DNA of 64,000 nt from Jejuia algarum (GCA_947495775.1 CANMAQ010000001.1:62001-126000), one strand, 5' to 3'. Shown: positions 7,548 through 17,511, counted from the stretch's first letter. Numbers and translations are program-made. Notes: generated by a model not told the origin, from the sequence alone.

Positions 7548-10500
7548 CTAGACCTCATACATATCATCTTCTGCTTTAGTTTTAACAACACGTTCTACTT
7601 CTTCTTTGGACACAGGCGCATTCGTCCATAACCATTTCGCCATACGCTTCACACTATTACTAAAAGCCAAAAATAAAGGGAGTACTAATAGGGTTAATAC
7701 GGTCGCAAAACCAATACCATAAGCAATAGATACTGCCATAGGGATTAAAAATTGCGCCTGTCGACTTTCTTCAAAAATTAATGGTGCTAATCCTGCTACA
7801 GTCGTTATAGAGGTTAAAAATATAGCTCTAAATCGTGAACGCCCTGCTTCATATAAAGCCGTATCGAACAGCATACCTTCTTTCAGGTTCGCATTAAACT
7901 TACCAATTAAGACCAAACCATCATTAACCATAATTCCAATGAGCGCTATAATGCCTAATAATGACAAAATATTCAATGGAAAATCGTGAACCCAGTGCCC
8001 CCAAGCCACAGCAGGTAAACTAAAAGGTATGAGTAGCAACAATAACAAAGGCTGTGAATAGCTTCTAAATGTGAATGCAATGACAATATAGATGCATACG
8101 ATAACTATTAGACCTACAGGCCCCAGAGATTTCATGAGTTTCAAACGTTCTCTGTTTTGCCCTTCGTAAGATGGTGTTACAGTAGGGTACTTGGCTAAAA
8201 GTTCTGGCATGATCTCATCTCTAATCTCTGCCATAACATCTGTAGCACTTGTTTTTTTAGGATCTTTAATGTCTGCCGAGATTTGTATTTCGCGCTGCCC
8301 ATCTAAGTGATTAATAGCGACATCACCTCTTACGATACTATAACTGGCAATTTCTTTTAAAGGCACACGTGCACCTTTTGGTGTAAGAATTCGCATTTGT
8401 TCTAAATTCTGAATCGATGTCCTGTTGCTTCGGTCGTACCTTACCCACACCCTAATCTCATCCTGTCCACGCTGAAAACGCTGTGCTTGCGCCCCAAAAA
8501 ATGCGGCTCGTACCTGCGCCATAACAGTATTTAAGCGTAAGCCTAGCGCATGTGCTTTACCGTTAAGTTGTAATCGTATTTCTTTAATCCCATCAGGATC
8601 ATTGTCTGCGACATCTTTAAGTAAACTATTGGCTTCTAAACGCTGTTTTAACTCCTGCTTCACCGCTTTTAACTCCTCAATCGTATTACCTAATAACGAC
8701 ACCGACACTGGTTGTCCGCCAAAATTACCACCGCTGCCATAAACCAAACTCTCTACCCCATAAACAGGACCTACACGATTGCGTATGCGATTCGTAACCA
8801 ATCCTGCTGTTATCGCATTAGGCCGTTTTTCGCCTGGCAATAAATTAATCTCTAATCGTGCTGTAGCAGCACCGGGCCCAATTTTACGAATCATATTTTC
8901 TACTAAATGTGGTGTCGCATCACTCCCAAAATAAGTATTATGAATTTTGTTTGTAACCGCTATAGCCTCAGCTTCAATATGGCTAATAATACTATCAGTC
9001 ACCTTTGCATTTGTGCCATTAGGCATATGTAATGTAATGGTAACGCGATCGCTTGCTATTCGTGGAAAAAAAGCGCCCCTTATAATTCCTCCAGAAAAAC
9101 TCGCTTTGGTTAGTATAAAGAATACGATAAAAAAAGAAAACGTTAACAGTTTGTATTTTAAAGCGAACCGCAATGCTGGACTGTAAAGGCGATCTCGTAA
9201 CCACACCATTATACGGTCTCCAAACGTATTGATATGTCTTAATTTTAAAAACAACCGTTGCAAAATACCTGCAAGCCCTGTTTTTAAAATTTTTTCTTGT
9301 GTTTTTAATGCTTTAGAATGTGCTAAATGCGCTGGCAAGATAACCAATGCCTCCACCAAAGAGACTACCAATGTTAAGATCACAACAACAGAAACCTCAC
9401 CAAAAAACTCACCTATACGGCCGTCTAAAAACAAGAAAATGGAAAAGGCTAATATGGTGGTAAGTATTGCAGAAATAATAGCGGGCAGCACTTCCATAAC
9501 ACCATCTATAGCAGCTTGCCTTGGTGATTTGCCTTGTTCGTACTGCTGGTATATATTCTCGGCAATCACAATGCCATCGTCTACCAATATGCCTATTACG
9601 ATAATCATCCCAAACAAAGACAACACATTAATAGTTACATTAAAATATCCTGCAAACATAAACATTCCTAGAAAGGCTACAGGCAATCCAAAAGCAACCC
9701 AAAATGCCAAACGCGTATTGAGAAAAACAGACAAAAACAAAAGCACCAAAAGCATTCCAATAATGGCATTTTCGGTTAGCAGTTCTGTACGCTGCACTAA
9801 AGTTATAGAGAGATCTCGTACCACATTAAGTTGTACGTTATCGTATTTCGCATTAAATGTTTTGATGTAGGCTTTGGCTTTATCAGCCGAAGAGATTAAA
9901 TCCTCTGTATTGGTACTGGTAATGGTAACGTTTATAGACAGTTTTCCATTAAAATAATTGGCATTTGGTGTTTCAGAAAAACGATCTCTTACTGTCGCGA
10001 CTTCTTTTAAGGTGACGATACGTCCCGAAGCATCAGCTTTCAAGACTAAATTTGATAAGCCTTCGGCATAATACGCTCTAGAATTGGCACGAATAAGATA
10101 TTCTTCTGTATTTGTTTTTATAGTTCCACCCGTTGTAATAAGATTCGATTGGTTAATCGCTGTAGTGATGTCTTGAAAAGACAAATTATAGGCCAGCAGA
10201 CTGGTTTCATGTATTGCAATTTCAATTTCTTCTTCAGGATACCCTCTTATTTCAATCTGAGAGATGCCTTCTATAGCTCGGAGATCGTTTTCTACCTGGC
10301 GGCCTATAGCTTTTAGCGTGGCTAACGGAACATCTGTACCACTTATAGAAAATGTTAGTGTAGGCCTTAACGCCTCTTGCTTTGCAACAATTAAGGGTTC
10401 CATTCCTGCTGGAAATGAAGGCACGCGATCTACGGCGTTCTTTACTTCTAGCAACATAAAATCTATCGCTTTGCCTTTCGCAATCTCAACGGTAATTCTT

Positions 10501-10769
10501 CCGCTATTTTCGTTTGATGTAGACGTTACACGTTCCACACCATTAAGCCCTTTTAAATTATCTTCTATTTTAAGGACAATCCCTTCTTCAATCTCCTGAG
10601 GTGAAGCCCCAGGGTAACTCACAGAAATACTAATAATTTTAGAATCGACTAAAGGGAAAAATGAAGATTTTAATTTGTAAGCTCCCAAGAACCCGAAGAT
10701 TAAAAACGCGATTACAACAACGTTTACTGCTACGCTATGCTTTATAAAGTAGGCTATTAATCGTCTCAT
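7548..10769 (-). CDS. RND-superfamily efflux pump (inner-membrane permease)
   Basis: The 1073-residue protein has the standard RND layout: TM1 at the N-terminus, a large periplasmic loop, TMs 2-6, a second loop and TMs 8-12. The proton-relay pair is visible in GILVDDGIVIAENIY near residue 395, and the second half repeats it as GIMVNDGLVLIGKFN. The lack of the divalent-metal methionine signatures, and the sequence style, suggest a hydrophobic/amphiphilic (HAE-1-like or orphan) exporter, not a metal exporter; the substrate is unknown. It starts 2 bases after the adaptor stop, so the two are co-translated, and TolC-like follows. No local regulator gene was seen. Confidence 0.93.
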   Translation of the reverse strand: MRRLIAYFIKHSVAVNVVVIAFLIFGFLGAYKLKSSFFPLVDSKIISISVSYPGASPQEIEEGIVLKIEDNLKGLNGVERVTSTSNENSGRITVEIAKGKAIDFMLLEVKNAVDRVPSFPAGMEPLIVAKQEALRPTLTFSISGTDVPLATLKAIGRQVENDLRAIEGISQIEIRGYPEEEIEIAIHETSLLAYNLSFQDITTAINQSNLITTGGTIKTNTEEYLIRANSRAYYAEGLSNLVLKADASGRIVTLKEVATVRDRFSETPNANYFNGKLSINVTITSTNTEDLISSADKAKAYIKTFNAKYDNVQLNVVRDLSITLVQRTELLTENAIIGMLLVLLFLSVFLNTRLAFWVAFGLPVAFLGMFMFAGYFNVTINVLSLFGMIIVIGILVDDGIVIAENIYQQYEQGKSPRQAAIDGVMEVLPAIISAILTTILAFSIFLFLDGRIGEFFGEVSVVVILTLVVSLVEALVILPAHLAHSKALKTQEKILKTGLAGILQRLFLKLRHINTFGDRIMVWLRDRLYSPALRFALKYKLLTFSFFIVFFILTKASFSGGIIRGAFFPRIASDRVTITLHMPNGTNAKVTDSIISHIEAEAIAVTNKIHNTYFGSDATPHLVENMIRKIGPGAATARLEINLLPGEKRPNAITAGLVTNRIRNRVGPVYGVESLVYGSGGNFGGQPVSVSLLGNTIEELKAVKQELKQRLEANSLLKDVADNDPDGIKEIRLQLNGKAHALGLRLNTVMAQVRAAFFGAQAQRFQRGQDEIRVWVRYDRSNRTSIQNLEQMRILTPKGARVPLKEIASYSIVRGDVAINHLDGQREIQISADIKDPKKTSATDVMAEIRDEIMPELLAKYPTVTPSYEGQNRERLKLMKSLGPVGLIVIVCIYIVIAFTFRSYSQPLLLLLLIPFSLPAVAWGHWVHDFPLNILSLLGIIALIGIMVNDGLVLIGKFNANLKEGMLFDTALYEAGRSRFRAIFLTSITTVAGLAPLIFEESRQAQFLIPMAVSIAYGIGFATVLTLLVLPLFLAFSNSVKRMAKWLWTNAPVSKEEVERVVKTKAEDDMYEV

Positions 10770-10771
10770 AC

Positions 10772-11929
10772 CTATTTAGAAGTTTGATCTGCTTTTACCG
10801 CCTTATGGTGCTGTCTTTTCTTAGAACTGTAGGGCTGTACAACCATACCTGCATAAGCACCAGGTACAGGTTGTTTTAAAACAACAGTACCATTAGGCAC
10901 CCCTTTTAAGACAACTTTAGTCTCTGAAAAATAAACGGGTTCTACATCCAAGACATCTAGAACAGTATCTCTTACCACAAAAATGCGTTGTCCTTCTTGT
11001 AAAAGTCCACGTTCTATCTCTATAGCATGTGGTTCTTCTTTTGCATTTAATCGGGCTTCTAAATACATCCCTTCTTTTAAACGGCTATCCTTTACCTCTA
11101 TAAATGCTGTTAGGGTTTGTGTTTCCACATCTATACGCCCGTTAATTCGCGAGACATGTCCTAAATAGCTTTTACTGCCTTCCAGGTCATACAACGTTAC
11201 TGGCGCTCCTACTTTTAAAAAATCGGCATAGTTTTTAGCCAGTGCCACTTCCATTTCAAAAACAGCAGGCGCTATAAACGCACCTAAGTTTTGACCATTT
11301 CTCACCAAGGCGCCTTCGCTTACTAAAGTTTCTGTAAGTATACCTGTAAAGGGGGCACGTATGACATACTTAGCCAAACGTTGTTCTAAATTTTTAACAT
11401 TGTAATAACTTGACAAAATACCACGACCTGTGATAAAATAGTTTTCTTTATCTGAAGTCATATTGGGTAACTTTGGCGTTGTGCGTTCTAAATTGAACTC
11501 TTTTAGATAAGCCTGCCACTTGGGGTGTACATCGGGAAAATCTAATTTTAAATCGGGCATACCCCCAACGATAGCATTGTACAGATTGCTTTTAGACGCT
11601 TGAACACTTGCGTAATATTCTGAAGCATCTATTCTAATTAACGCTTCACCTTTTGTATAGGTTTGACCTACTTTGAAGAGTTTCTTTCCTGTTTTAAAAA
11701 TCCCTTGGACTTCTGAAAAAAGACGCACACGACGTTTTGCTACTAAACTCCCATTTGCAGGTATTACAATGGTTACGGCTTCATTTTGAATGGTATCTGT
11801 AAATACCGTTTGAATCACTTTTTCTGATACTGGTTTTTCCTTTTTTTTAAGGTTTTCTATTTTTTTTCCAAATAACACAGCCATTACAATGAATAGCACT
11901 CCAATACAAGAGAGTATAATTTTACGCAT
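10772..11929 (-). CDS. RND efflux periplasmic adaptor (HlyD/AcrA type)
   Basis: This is a 385-residue membrane-fusion protein. It has an N-terminal membrane anchor (residues 1-20, IILSCIGVLFIVMAVLF). The lipoyl-type half-motifs lie near 75-110 (GQTYTKGEALIRIDASEYYA) and near 195-220 (IRAPFTGILTETLVSEGALV). Beta-barrel and membrane-proximal domains follow. It bridges the permease and the TolC-like channel and is the first gene of the three-gene operon. The helical hairpin between the lipoyl halves is shorter and more irregular than in AcrA. The C-terminus is basic. Confidence 0.9.
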   Translation of the reverse strand: MRKIILSCIGVLFIVMAVLFGKKIENLKKKEKPVSEKVIQTVFTDTIQNEAVTIVIPANGSLVAKRRVRLFSEVQGIFKTGKKLFKVGQTYTKGEALIRIDASEYYASVQASKSNLYNAIVGGMPDLKLDFPDVHPKWQAYLKEFNLERTTPKLPNMTSDKENYFITGRGILSSYYNVKNLEQRLAKYVIRAPFTGILTETLVSEGALVRNGQNLGAFIAPAVFEMEVALAKNYADFLKVGAPVTLYDLEGSKSYLGHVSRINGRIDVETQTLTAFIEVKDSRLKEGMYLEARLNAKEEPHAIEIERGLLQEGQRIFVVRDTVLDVLDVEPVYFSETKVVLKGVPNGTVVLKQPVPGAYAGMVVQPYSSKKRQHHKAVKADQTSK

Positions 11930-12027
11930 AAATGATGGGTTAACATGTATTTAGCCCGCTTTATGCAAACGAAATTTGACACAAAATCAAGCTTAACAAA
12001 AATAAACTATGTCGCCTGTATTTCAGT

Positions 12028-12065
12028 AAAAAAAAGGTCTAATCTTTTTGTTAAAGATTAGACCT
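12028..12065 (-). terminator. Terminator of the 12.1-kb lipoprotein gene
   Basis: AGGTCTAATCTTT (12035-12047) and AAAGATTAGACCT (12053-12065) form a perfect 13-pair stem. On the minus strand it is followed by eight Ts (A-run at 12028-12035). Confidence 0.88.
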
Positions 12066-12122
12066 AAATTAAGCATTATAAGTTATTTCACGACTTAAAT
12101 GCCTCTAGTGTACTTTGTCTAT

Positions 12123-12839
12123 TTATTTTAAGAAATCTAGACTAACAGAAAGGCTCGAAATCGTATTATTATAACCGCCAAATAAGTTATCTATACCAAC
12201 CTCTTTCGTTCCTGAAAATAATGTTTTTGAAAAAAGAGGACCTCTTCTATTAAAAAAATTATAAAATGTTACTGTTGCTATTTTCTTTGAATCACTTTTA
12301 GAAAAAAAGTAACTGCCTGCTTTATTTGTGAAACCTGCACTCATATTCCAATGATGTGTAGATACTCGGCCTTGCCTACTGTCATGATAACGTTTGTAAT
12401 TACGTCTTTCGCCTTTACCGCCATGGAAATTCCAAACGTCGACTAAAACAAAAAAGTTTGAGTTTTTCCCTGTTGCGCTTGCGGCATCTTCTGCGCCTTC
12501 ATTTCTCACAAACACATCAAACTCTGCGTTTGTCATTTGATCTTCCGAAAACAGATACACTTTATTTTCTGTAAATAGCGAATAGTAGGCATTATTAAGT
12601 TTACTTTCAACCTCTTCTAGCATGACGAGATTTGTAATCTCGTCTAAAGGAATTGTTTTACCATCAAATGAAATAGTTTCTATCTCATTTAAAAAATTAT
12701 TATTGATAAATTGGTCTAGTTGTTCTGGCAGTACATTGTTAATACTGTCCTCTTGATCTAAGTTTTCTTTTTCACATGATGTGAAAAAGAATACACATAC
12801 TGCAATGGCCAATGCGTGTTTTAAATACGATGTTTTCAT
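12123..12839 (-). CDS. Hypothetical lipoprotein
   Basis: This 238-residue protein starts with a lipoprotein signal (HALAIAVCVFFFTSCEKE, lipidated Cys near residue 22), so it is probably exported and anchored in a membrane. The acidic N-terminal third is followed by a basic, aromatic- and histidine-rich middle (GGKGERRNYKRYHDSRQGR near 145) and a beta-rich C-terminal third. I do not recognise a family. It is a single-gene unit with its own terminator. The region before it carries a spaced inverted repeat that could be an operator. Confidence 0.75.
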   Translation of the reverse strand: MKTSYLKHALAIAVCVFFFTSCEKENLDQEDSINNVLPEQLDQFINNNFLNEIETISFDGKTIPLDEITNLVMLEEVESKLNNAYYSLFTENKVYLFSEDQMTNAEFDVFVRNEGAEDAASATGKNSNFFVLVDVWNFHGGKGERRNYKRYHDSRQGRVSTHHWNMSAGFTNKAGSYFFSKSDSKKIATVTFYNFFNRRGPLFSKTLFSGTKEVGIDNLFGGYNNTISSLSVSLDFLK

Positions 12840-12890
12840 GTAATTTGATTTGTTTGGTTAGTATTTATTTTACAACAACAAATTACACTA

Positions 12891-12967
12891 CAATACCGTA
12901 TGAAAAATAATTTTTTTTGTTAAATTTTAAAACTTTAACATATGAATTTTACATACATACCGTATTG
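12891..12967. repeat. Spaced 12-base inverted repeat between two minus-strand genes
   Basis: CAATACCGTATG (12891-12902) and CATACCGTATTG (12956-12967) are inverted copies with one central mismatch, 53 bases apart. Each half is itself nearly palindromic around ATACCGTAT. They flank the AT-rich leader of the lipoprotein gene, just after the ABC-F stop. A paired operator is possible. Confidence 0.5.
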
Positions 12968-12979
12968 TTTTCTAACGAA

Positions 12980-14887
12980 TTATAACAATTCTTCCAGCTC
13001 AAACTGAATGTTTTCCCACTGTGCCATAAGCTCTTGTAATTCCTTTTTCTTGGCTTGGTAGGTATCAAAAAATGTTTGATCTGCAACCGTGGCATCATAA
13101 TTTGTTTCTAACGCAACATCATCGGCTTTAATCCCCTTTTCCAATTGGCTTATTTTAGACTCGATGTTACTGAGTTTGTTGTTTAGGGATTTTATTTTTT
13201 TCTGATCTTGATACGATTGCTCCTTCTTAACTTTAGGTGCTTTTTCGACTACAGTACGTTTCTCTACCTCTCTTAAATTATCAACTTGGCGCTTCTCTAA
13301 GTAATAATCTACATCGCCTAAATATTCCTTTATTTTATGGTCTTTAAATTCATAAACCGTATCTGTAAGTCCTTGTAAAAAGTCTCTATCGTGGGATACC
13401 AAAAGTAAGGTGCCTTCAAAACGCTTTAAAGCGTCTTTAAGTACATTTTTAGATTTAATGTCTAAGTGGTTGGTAGGCTCATCCATAATAAGCACATTAA
13501 AAGGCTGTAACATAAGTTTAGCCAATGCCAATCGGTTACGTTCCCCCCCAGACAACACCTTCACATATTTATCCACTTCTTCGCCTCTAAACAAAAAAGA
13601 ACCTAATATATCTCGTACTTTACTACGATTTGTTTCATTAGCAGCATCAATCATCGTATCTAAAACGGTTTTATTCCCGTCTAAATATTCTGCTTGGTTT
13701 TGCGCAAAGTAACCAACTTGCACATTATGACCTAATTTGAGATGCCCTTCATACTTTATATCGCCAACTATAATTTTAGCTAATGTTGATTTACCTTGTC
13801 CATTTTGCCCAACGAAAGCGGTTTTAGTATCCCGTTCTATCATAAGGTTTACAGCTTTTAAAACCTCATTATTACCATAACGTTTCGTAATGGCTTCTGC
13901 TTCAATAACAACTTTACCGGGTGTTATAGATATGGGGAAATTAAGCGTCATGACACTATTATCGTCTTCATCGACTTCTATACGGTCTATCTTATCCAGT
14001 TTCTTTATTAGAGACTGTGCCATCGTTGCTTTAGAGGCTTTTGCCCTAAACTTTTCGATAAGCTTTTCGGTTTGCTCTATTTGCTTTTGCTGGTTTTTTT
14101 GAGAGGCCAATTGCTGGTCTCTAAGCTCTTTACGTAATACCAAGTATTTCGTATACGGCTTAGGGTAATCGTAAATACGTCCTAAAGAAATTTCTATAGT
14201 TCTATTGGTTACATTATCTAAAAACATCTTATCGTGAGAGACTATAGCCACTGCTCCTGAATAATTTTTCAAAAAGCCTTCTAACCATATAATAGATTCT
14301 ATATCTAAGTGGTTGGTAGGCTCATCTAACAGTAATATATCATTGTCTTGCAATAACAATTTTGCCAATTCTATACGCATACGCCAACCTCCAGAAAACG
14401 TATCGGTAAGTTTGTCAAAATCTGGACGTTTAAAACCTAAACCTTGTAATATCTTTTCGGTATTACCTTGGTAATTGTAACCACCTAAAATTTCATATTG
14501 GTGCTGTAAATCGTTTAAATCAATCATCAATTGGTTATACCCTTCACTTTCGTAATCGGTACGTTCTGCCAATTGGGTATTGATGTATTCTAACTTCGCT
14601 TCTAGTGCTTTTATTTCAGTAAAGGCTTCATAAGCTTCTTCTAGTACGGTACGTCCTAAAACAAAATCGATATCCTGTTTTAAAAACCCTATTTTTAAAG
14701 CCTTATCTGCTGCTATCTGACCAGAATCTGGCTCCAGCTCCTTAGATAAGATTTTAAGCATTGTAGATTTTCCTGCACCATTTTTTCCAATAAGACCAAC
14801 GCGATCTCCATTTCCTAGCTTAAATGTGATGTCTTCAAAAAGGTATTCGCCTTGAAATGAAATGGATAAGTTATGAATATTAAGCAT
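12980..14887 (-). CDS. ABC-F family ATPase
   Basis: This soluble 635-residue protein has two ABC cassettes and no membrane domain. Cassette 1 has Walker A GLIGKNGAGKST near residue 32, signature FSGGWRMRIELA near 165 and Walker B ILLLDEPTNHLD near 188. Cassette 2 has FVGQNGQGKST near 359, LSGGERNRLALA near 443 and VLIMDEPTNHLD near 464. A linker lies between them and a long charged coiled coil (about 540-635) closes the protein. ABC-F proteins act on the ribosome; the terminal coiled coil points to a Uup-like member. A resistance role cannot be told from sequence. Confidence 0.93.
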   Translation of the reverse strand: MLNIHNLSISFQGEYLFEDITFKLGNGDRVGLIGKNGAGKSTMLKILSKELEPDSGQIAADKALKIGFLKQDIDFVLGRTVLEEAYEAFTEIKALEAKLEYINTQLAERTDYESEGYNQLMIDLNDLQHQYEILGGYNYQGNTEKILQGLGFKRPDFDKLTDTFSGGWRMRIELAKLLLQDNDILLLDEPTNHLDIESIIWLEGFLKNYSGAVAIVSHDKMFLDNVTNRTIEISLGRIYDYPKPYTKYLVLRKELRDQQLASQKNQQKQIEQTEKLIEKFRAKASKATMAQSLIKKLDKIDRIEVDEDDNSVMTLNFPISITPGKVVIEAEAITKRYGNNEVLKAVNLMIERDTKTAFVGQNGQGKSTLAKIIVGDIKYEGHLKLGHNVQVGYFAQNQAEYLDGNKTVLDTMIDAANETNRSKVRDILGSFLFRGEEVDKYVKVLSGGERNRLALAKLMLQPFNVLIMDEPTNHLDIKSKNVLKDALKRFEGTLLLVSHDRDFLQGLTDTVYEFKDHKIKEYLGDVDYYLEKRQVDNLREVEKRTVVEKAPKVKKEQSYQDQKKIKSLNNKLSNIESKISQLEKGIKADDVALETNYDATVADQTFFDTYQAKKKELQELMAQWENIQFELEELL

Positions 14888-14929
14888 AAAAATGTGACTT
14901 AGGTTACAATAGGTTTAAAATATAACGGG

Positions 14930-14937
14930 TACTTTTG
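14930..14937 (+). promoter_or_regulatory. Candidate -7 promoter box of the DUF983 gene
   Basis: TACTTTTG fits the TAnnTTTG consensus and lies 38 bases before the ATG at 14975. The divergent ABC-F gene starts only 43 bases away on the other side. Confidence 0.45.
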
Positions 14938-14974
14938 TACTGCGTTCGATGCGTGCAAAAATACATTAAAATAT

Positions 14975-15373
14975 ATGTTTAAAAAAGGAACAAAACTATA
15001 TAGTATACTTACAGGGTACTGTCCTAAATGCCATCAGGAATCTATGTATACCAACAAAAATCCCTACGCACTCATGGATACTTTAAAAATTAATGAATGT
15101 TGTTCGCATTGTATGACCAAATACCGCATTGAGCCTTCATTCTTTTTTGGAGCAATGTATGTGAGCTATGCCGTGGGTATTGCATTTGGTGTTGCTGCAT
15201 TTGTGGTTAGTAATTTACTGTTAAATGCAAGCTTAACAGCTACTTTTGCCAGTATTGTTGGCACTCTTATCGCTTTTATGCCTATCATTATGCGTCTTTC
15301 CAGAAACATCTGGATTAACATGTTTATGAGCTATGACAAAACACGTGCAGAGGCTAAAAAAAAGCTACCCTAA
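14975..15373 (+). CDS. DUF983 membrane protein with zinc ribbon
   Basis: The 132-residue protein starts with a zinc-ribbon-like segment (CPKC near residue 14 and CCSHC near 43), then EPSFFFGAMYVSYA and two to three transmembrane helices (about 57-105). This arrangement is typical of DUF983, whose function is unknown. It is transcribed alone from a good -7 box and converges on the FAD oxidoreductase gene; the two coding regions overlap by 9 bases at their 3' ends. Confidence 0.85.
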   Translation: MFKKGTKLYSILTGYCPKCHQESMYTNKNPYALMDTLKINECCSHCMTKYRIEPSFFFGAMYVSYAVGIAFGVAAFVVSNLLLNASLTATFASIVGTLIAFMPIIMRLSRNIWINMFMSYDKTRAEAKKKLP

Positions 15374-16411
15374 ACGTGCGATATCTATTTCGGGATCTAA
15401 CGGTTCGTTATGCGTTATAAACGCATAGAGCTGCTTGGCAACGTCTGGCCCTATCATAACACCTCGTGTGCCTAAACCATTTAATAGATATATGTGTTTA
15501 TGCGCTTTATGGCGCCCTACCAAAGGTCGTCTATCGGCAACTGTAGGACGAACACCTGCCACATGATCTACGATTGTAAAAGGACAATCTATTAAGGACG
15601 CTAAGCCTTCTAAAAGTTTCTGTTCTGCTTTTTCTGTGGTGTTATGACTTAAATCTACACGTTCATAAGTCGCCCCTACCGTATAACAATCGGCACCTAT
15701 TGGAATAAGAAATACAGGGCCTTTTAAGACACCGTTAAGTTTTAAGTCTGGCGCATGTATCGTAAGCACTTCCCCTTTCGTTGGCCTAAAGGTAGACAGT
15801 TCAAAAAAAGGATTTTTAACCACTCCATAGCCCTCTGCAAAAACAATGTGTTTTGCTGCTATCGTTTTGTAACGTACACCTGTTTCTAAATGTTCTAAAC
15901 TCGCGTAGTGAAACGCTTCTTCAACAATTGCATTTTGCTTATTTAAAAAATTATGGTAGGCCTCTAATAAGCGTTTAACATCTATTCTTCCCGTATGCAA
16001 TACCTCCCCTAAACCAAATGGTGCTTTAATGGCCGCATTGGTATTGGAATTAATTTTAGGCGCTAAGTAATGGGTTAATCGCGGCTTATCGGAAGCTGTG
16101 AACCAATTATTCTGCTCTTCTATGGACGTAAACTTTCGGTATACCGGCAGCTTATAGTCTAAAGTAACGTTTAAAAGTGCTTCTAATTCTTGGTAGCGTT
16201 CTAAAACAAGTTTTAGCTGCAACTCACTTTTCCACACCGTTGTAAAGCGCTTTAGAATTACAGGGTTGTAAAGTCCTCCTGCCACTGTAGATGATTTTTG
16301 GGAATTGTCATCGAAAACAATAAACGTTTTCCCATGCCGTCTTAATTCTTCACAAAAGTTAATACCTGCCAGCCCTCTACCTACTACAATATAATCGTAC
16401 GCTTTTTTCAT
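15365..16411 (-). CDS. FAD-dependent oxidoreductase (DAO family)
   Basis: The product binds FAD through the N-terminal dinucleotide motif YIVVGRGLAGINFCEEL (the usual GxGxxG, here GRGLAG). The C-terminal part has GLGTRGVMIGP, the second FAD-contact motif of D-amino-acid oxidase-like enzymes. I chose the ATG at 16411 (348 residues). The only longer start is a GTG at 16510, which would put 33 non-conserved residues before the FAD motif and would lie upstream of a perfect -7 box at 16418-16425. The transcript would then be nearly leaderless. The substrate is unknown; related proteins are annotated as amino-acid oxidases or MnmC-C-like. Confidence in the family is high and in the reaction low. 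Confidence 0.85.
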   Translation of the reverse strand: MKKAYDYIVVGRGLAGINFCEELRRHGKTFIVFDDNSQKSSTVAGGLYNPVILKRFTTVWKSELQLKLVLERYQELEALLNVTLDYKLPVYRKFTSIEEQNNWFTASDKPRLTHYLAPKINSNTNAAIKAPFGLGEVLHTGRIDVKRLLEAYHNFLNKQNAIVEEAFHYASLEHLETGVRYKTIAAKHIVFAEGYGVVKNPFFELSTFRPTKGEVLTIHAPDLKLNGVLKGPVFLIPIGADCYTVGATYERVDLSHNTTEKAEQKLLEGLASLIDCPFTIVDHVAGVRPTVADRRPLVGRHKAHKHIYLLNGLGTRGVMIGPDVAKQLYAFITHNEPLDPEIDIARLG

Positions 16412-16417
16412 AGGTTG

Positions 16418-16425
16418 CAAATTTA
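16418..16425 (-). promoter_or_regulatory. Candidate -7 box of the FAD oxidoreductase gene
   Basis: On the minus strand TAAATTTG matches TAnnTTTG exactly and sits only 6 bases before the chosen ATG. Transcription would begin at or within a few bases of the start codon, giving a leaderless or nearly leaderless mRNA. Confidence 0.45.
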
Positions 16426-16629
16426 AAGAATACGCAGCACTAATACCCCTTCTATCCCCGATTATGCATTTGGTCTTTGTTACGAGGCTTCTAAATACAA
16501 TAAACACCACTGTTTTATTAATTTTAGAGCAACACTGCTATGATAAAATTAAAAAACATAATGAAACGTGAGTATTCTGTTAGTGTTGACAGTCGTTATG
16601 GCATTTCTAATATTCGATATGAATTTAAC

Positions 16630-17490
16630 TTATATATAAGTGGTATGTTGGACTATCCAAGACACCACTATAGGCCATAGCTCTTTTTTCGAATTTTGAG
16701 ATTTCAAAATTCTACCATGATTATAGTTTTCCAAATACCCGTTAGTGGTACTGCAATACAGTAATGTATTAGAGTTATTTTTAAAGGCGTCTAAAAACAA
16801 TTTACAGCCATATTTAGGCGCTATAAAAGTATCGCCTTTAGCACAAAATGAAAGTATTGGTATTTGTATTTGGGGCATCTCACTTAGATAATCTCTTCCA
16901 TTTGCGCCTTTAAAACACTTTGCAAGGTTCCAATTGAACCACTGCTTCATAGTATGATAGGTTTCATTTTCTTCTGTCGAGCTCACATATTTAGCAGGCA
17001 CACCTCCCAATAGCCACGCAACATATTTAGCCAACACTATTTTAATTTTACGTCGCCATGTGTAAGCGGCACCAAAGGCTTGTACTCCAAATAAACTTAT
17101 AGATTTTATTTTAGACTGATAGGTTGTGTTTTTAAGCAAAAATAAGATTAAAACTATGCCGCCTCCACTATGTACCACGCAGGAAATTTCAGGGATTTTC
17201 ATTGTTTCTAATAAAAATTCGAATGTGGTTTTAACATCATACAGCGCCACGGTTTCAAAATTAAACTTCTGTTCTGCTTTAGAACTGTTTCCATGCGAGC
17301 GCCACTCCATAATCCAACATGTGTAGCCTTTAGCGACCAAATAGGACGCTATTCCATCACATATGGTCTTGTTAGAAAACGTACCGTGCGTTAAAAAAAC
17401 ATGTTTGGTATCTAATGCCCCCGAACTCATTTTCCAAAGTGCAATAGCTACACCATCTGCAGTTTTAAGCACGATCTGTTTTTCTTTCAT
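16630..17490 (-). CDS. Alpha/beta hydrolase
   Basis: This 286-residue cytosolic hydrolase has an oxyanion strand LTHGTF near residue 34, MEWRSHGNSS near 61 and a nucleophile elbow VVHSGGG near 107 (Ser, in the Sm-x-Nu-x-Sm pattern). The acid lies in CAKGDTFIAP near 218 and the catalytic His in NYNHGRI near 259. The full triad is present. A role as an esterase or lipase is likely but the substrate cannot be inferred. It is a single-gene unit downstream of no operon partner; about 120 bases separate it from the FAD oxidoreductase. Confidence 0.85.
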   Translation of the reverse strand: MKEKQIVLKTADGVAIALWKMSSGALDTKHVFLTHGTFSNKTICDGIASYLVAKGYTCWIMEWRSHGNSSKAEQKFNFETVALYDVKTTFEFLLETMKIPEISCVVHSGGGIVLILFLLKNTTYQSKIKSISLFGVQAFGAAYTWRRKIKIVLAKYVAWLLGGVPAKYVSSTEENETYHTMKQWFNWNLAKCFKGANGRDYLSEMPQIQIPILSFCAKGDTFIAPKYGCKLFLDAFKNNSNTLLYCSTTNGYLENYNHGRILKSQNSKKELWPIVVSWIVQHTTYI

Positions 17491-17511
17491 AATCCTAAAG
17501 CTTATAACAAC

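Noticed and set aside
9229..9870. Long open frame of 213 codons opposite the RND pump gene
   Set aside because: It is antisense to a clear pump gene and rich in Thr, Lys, Asn and Ser with no family motifs; a frame shadow.
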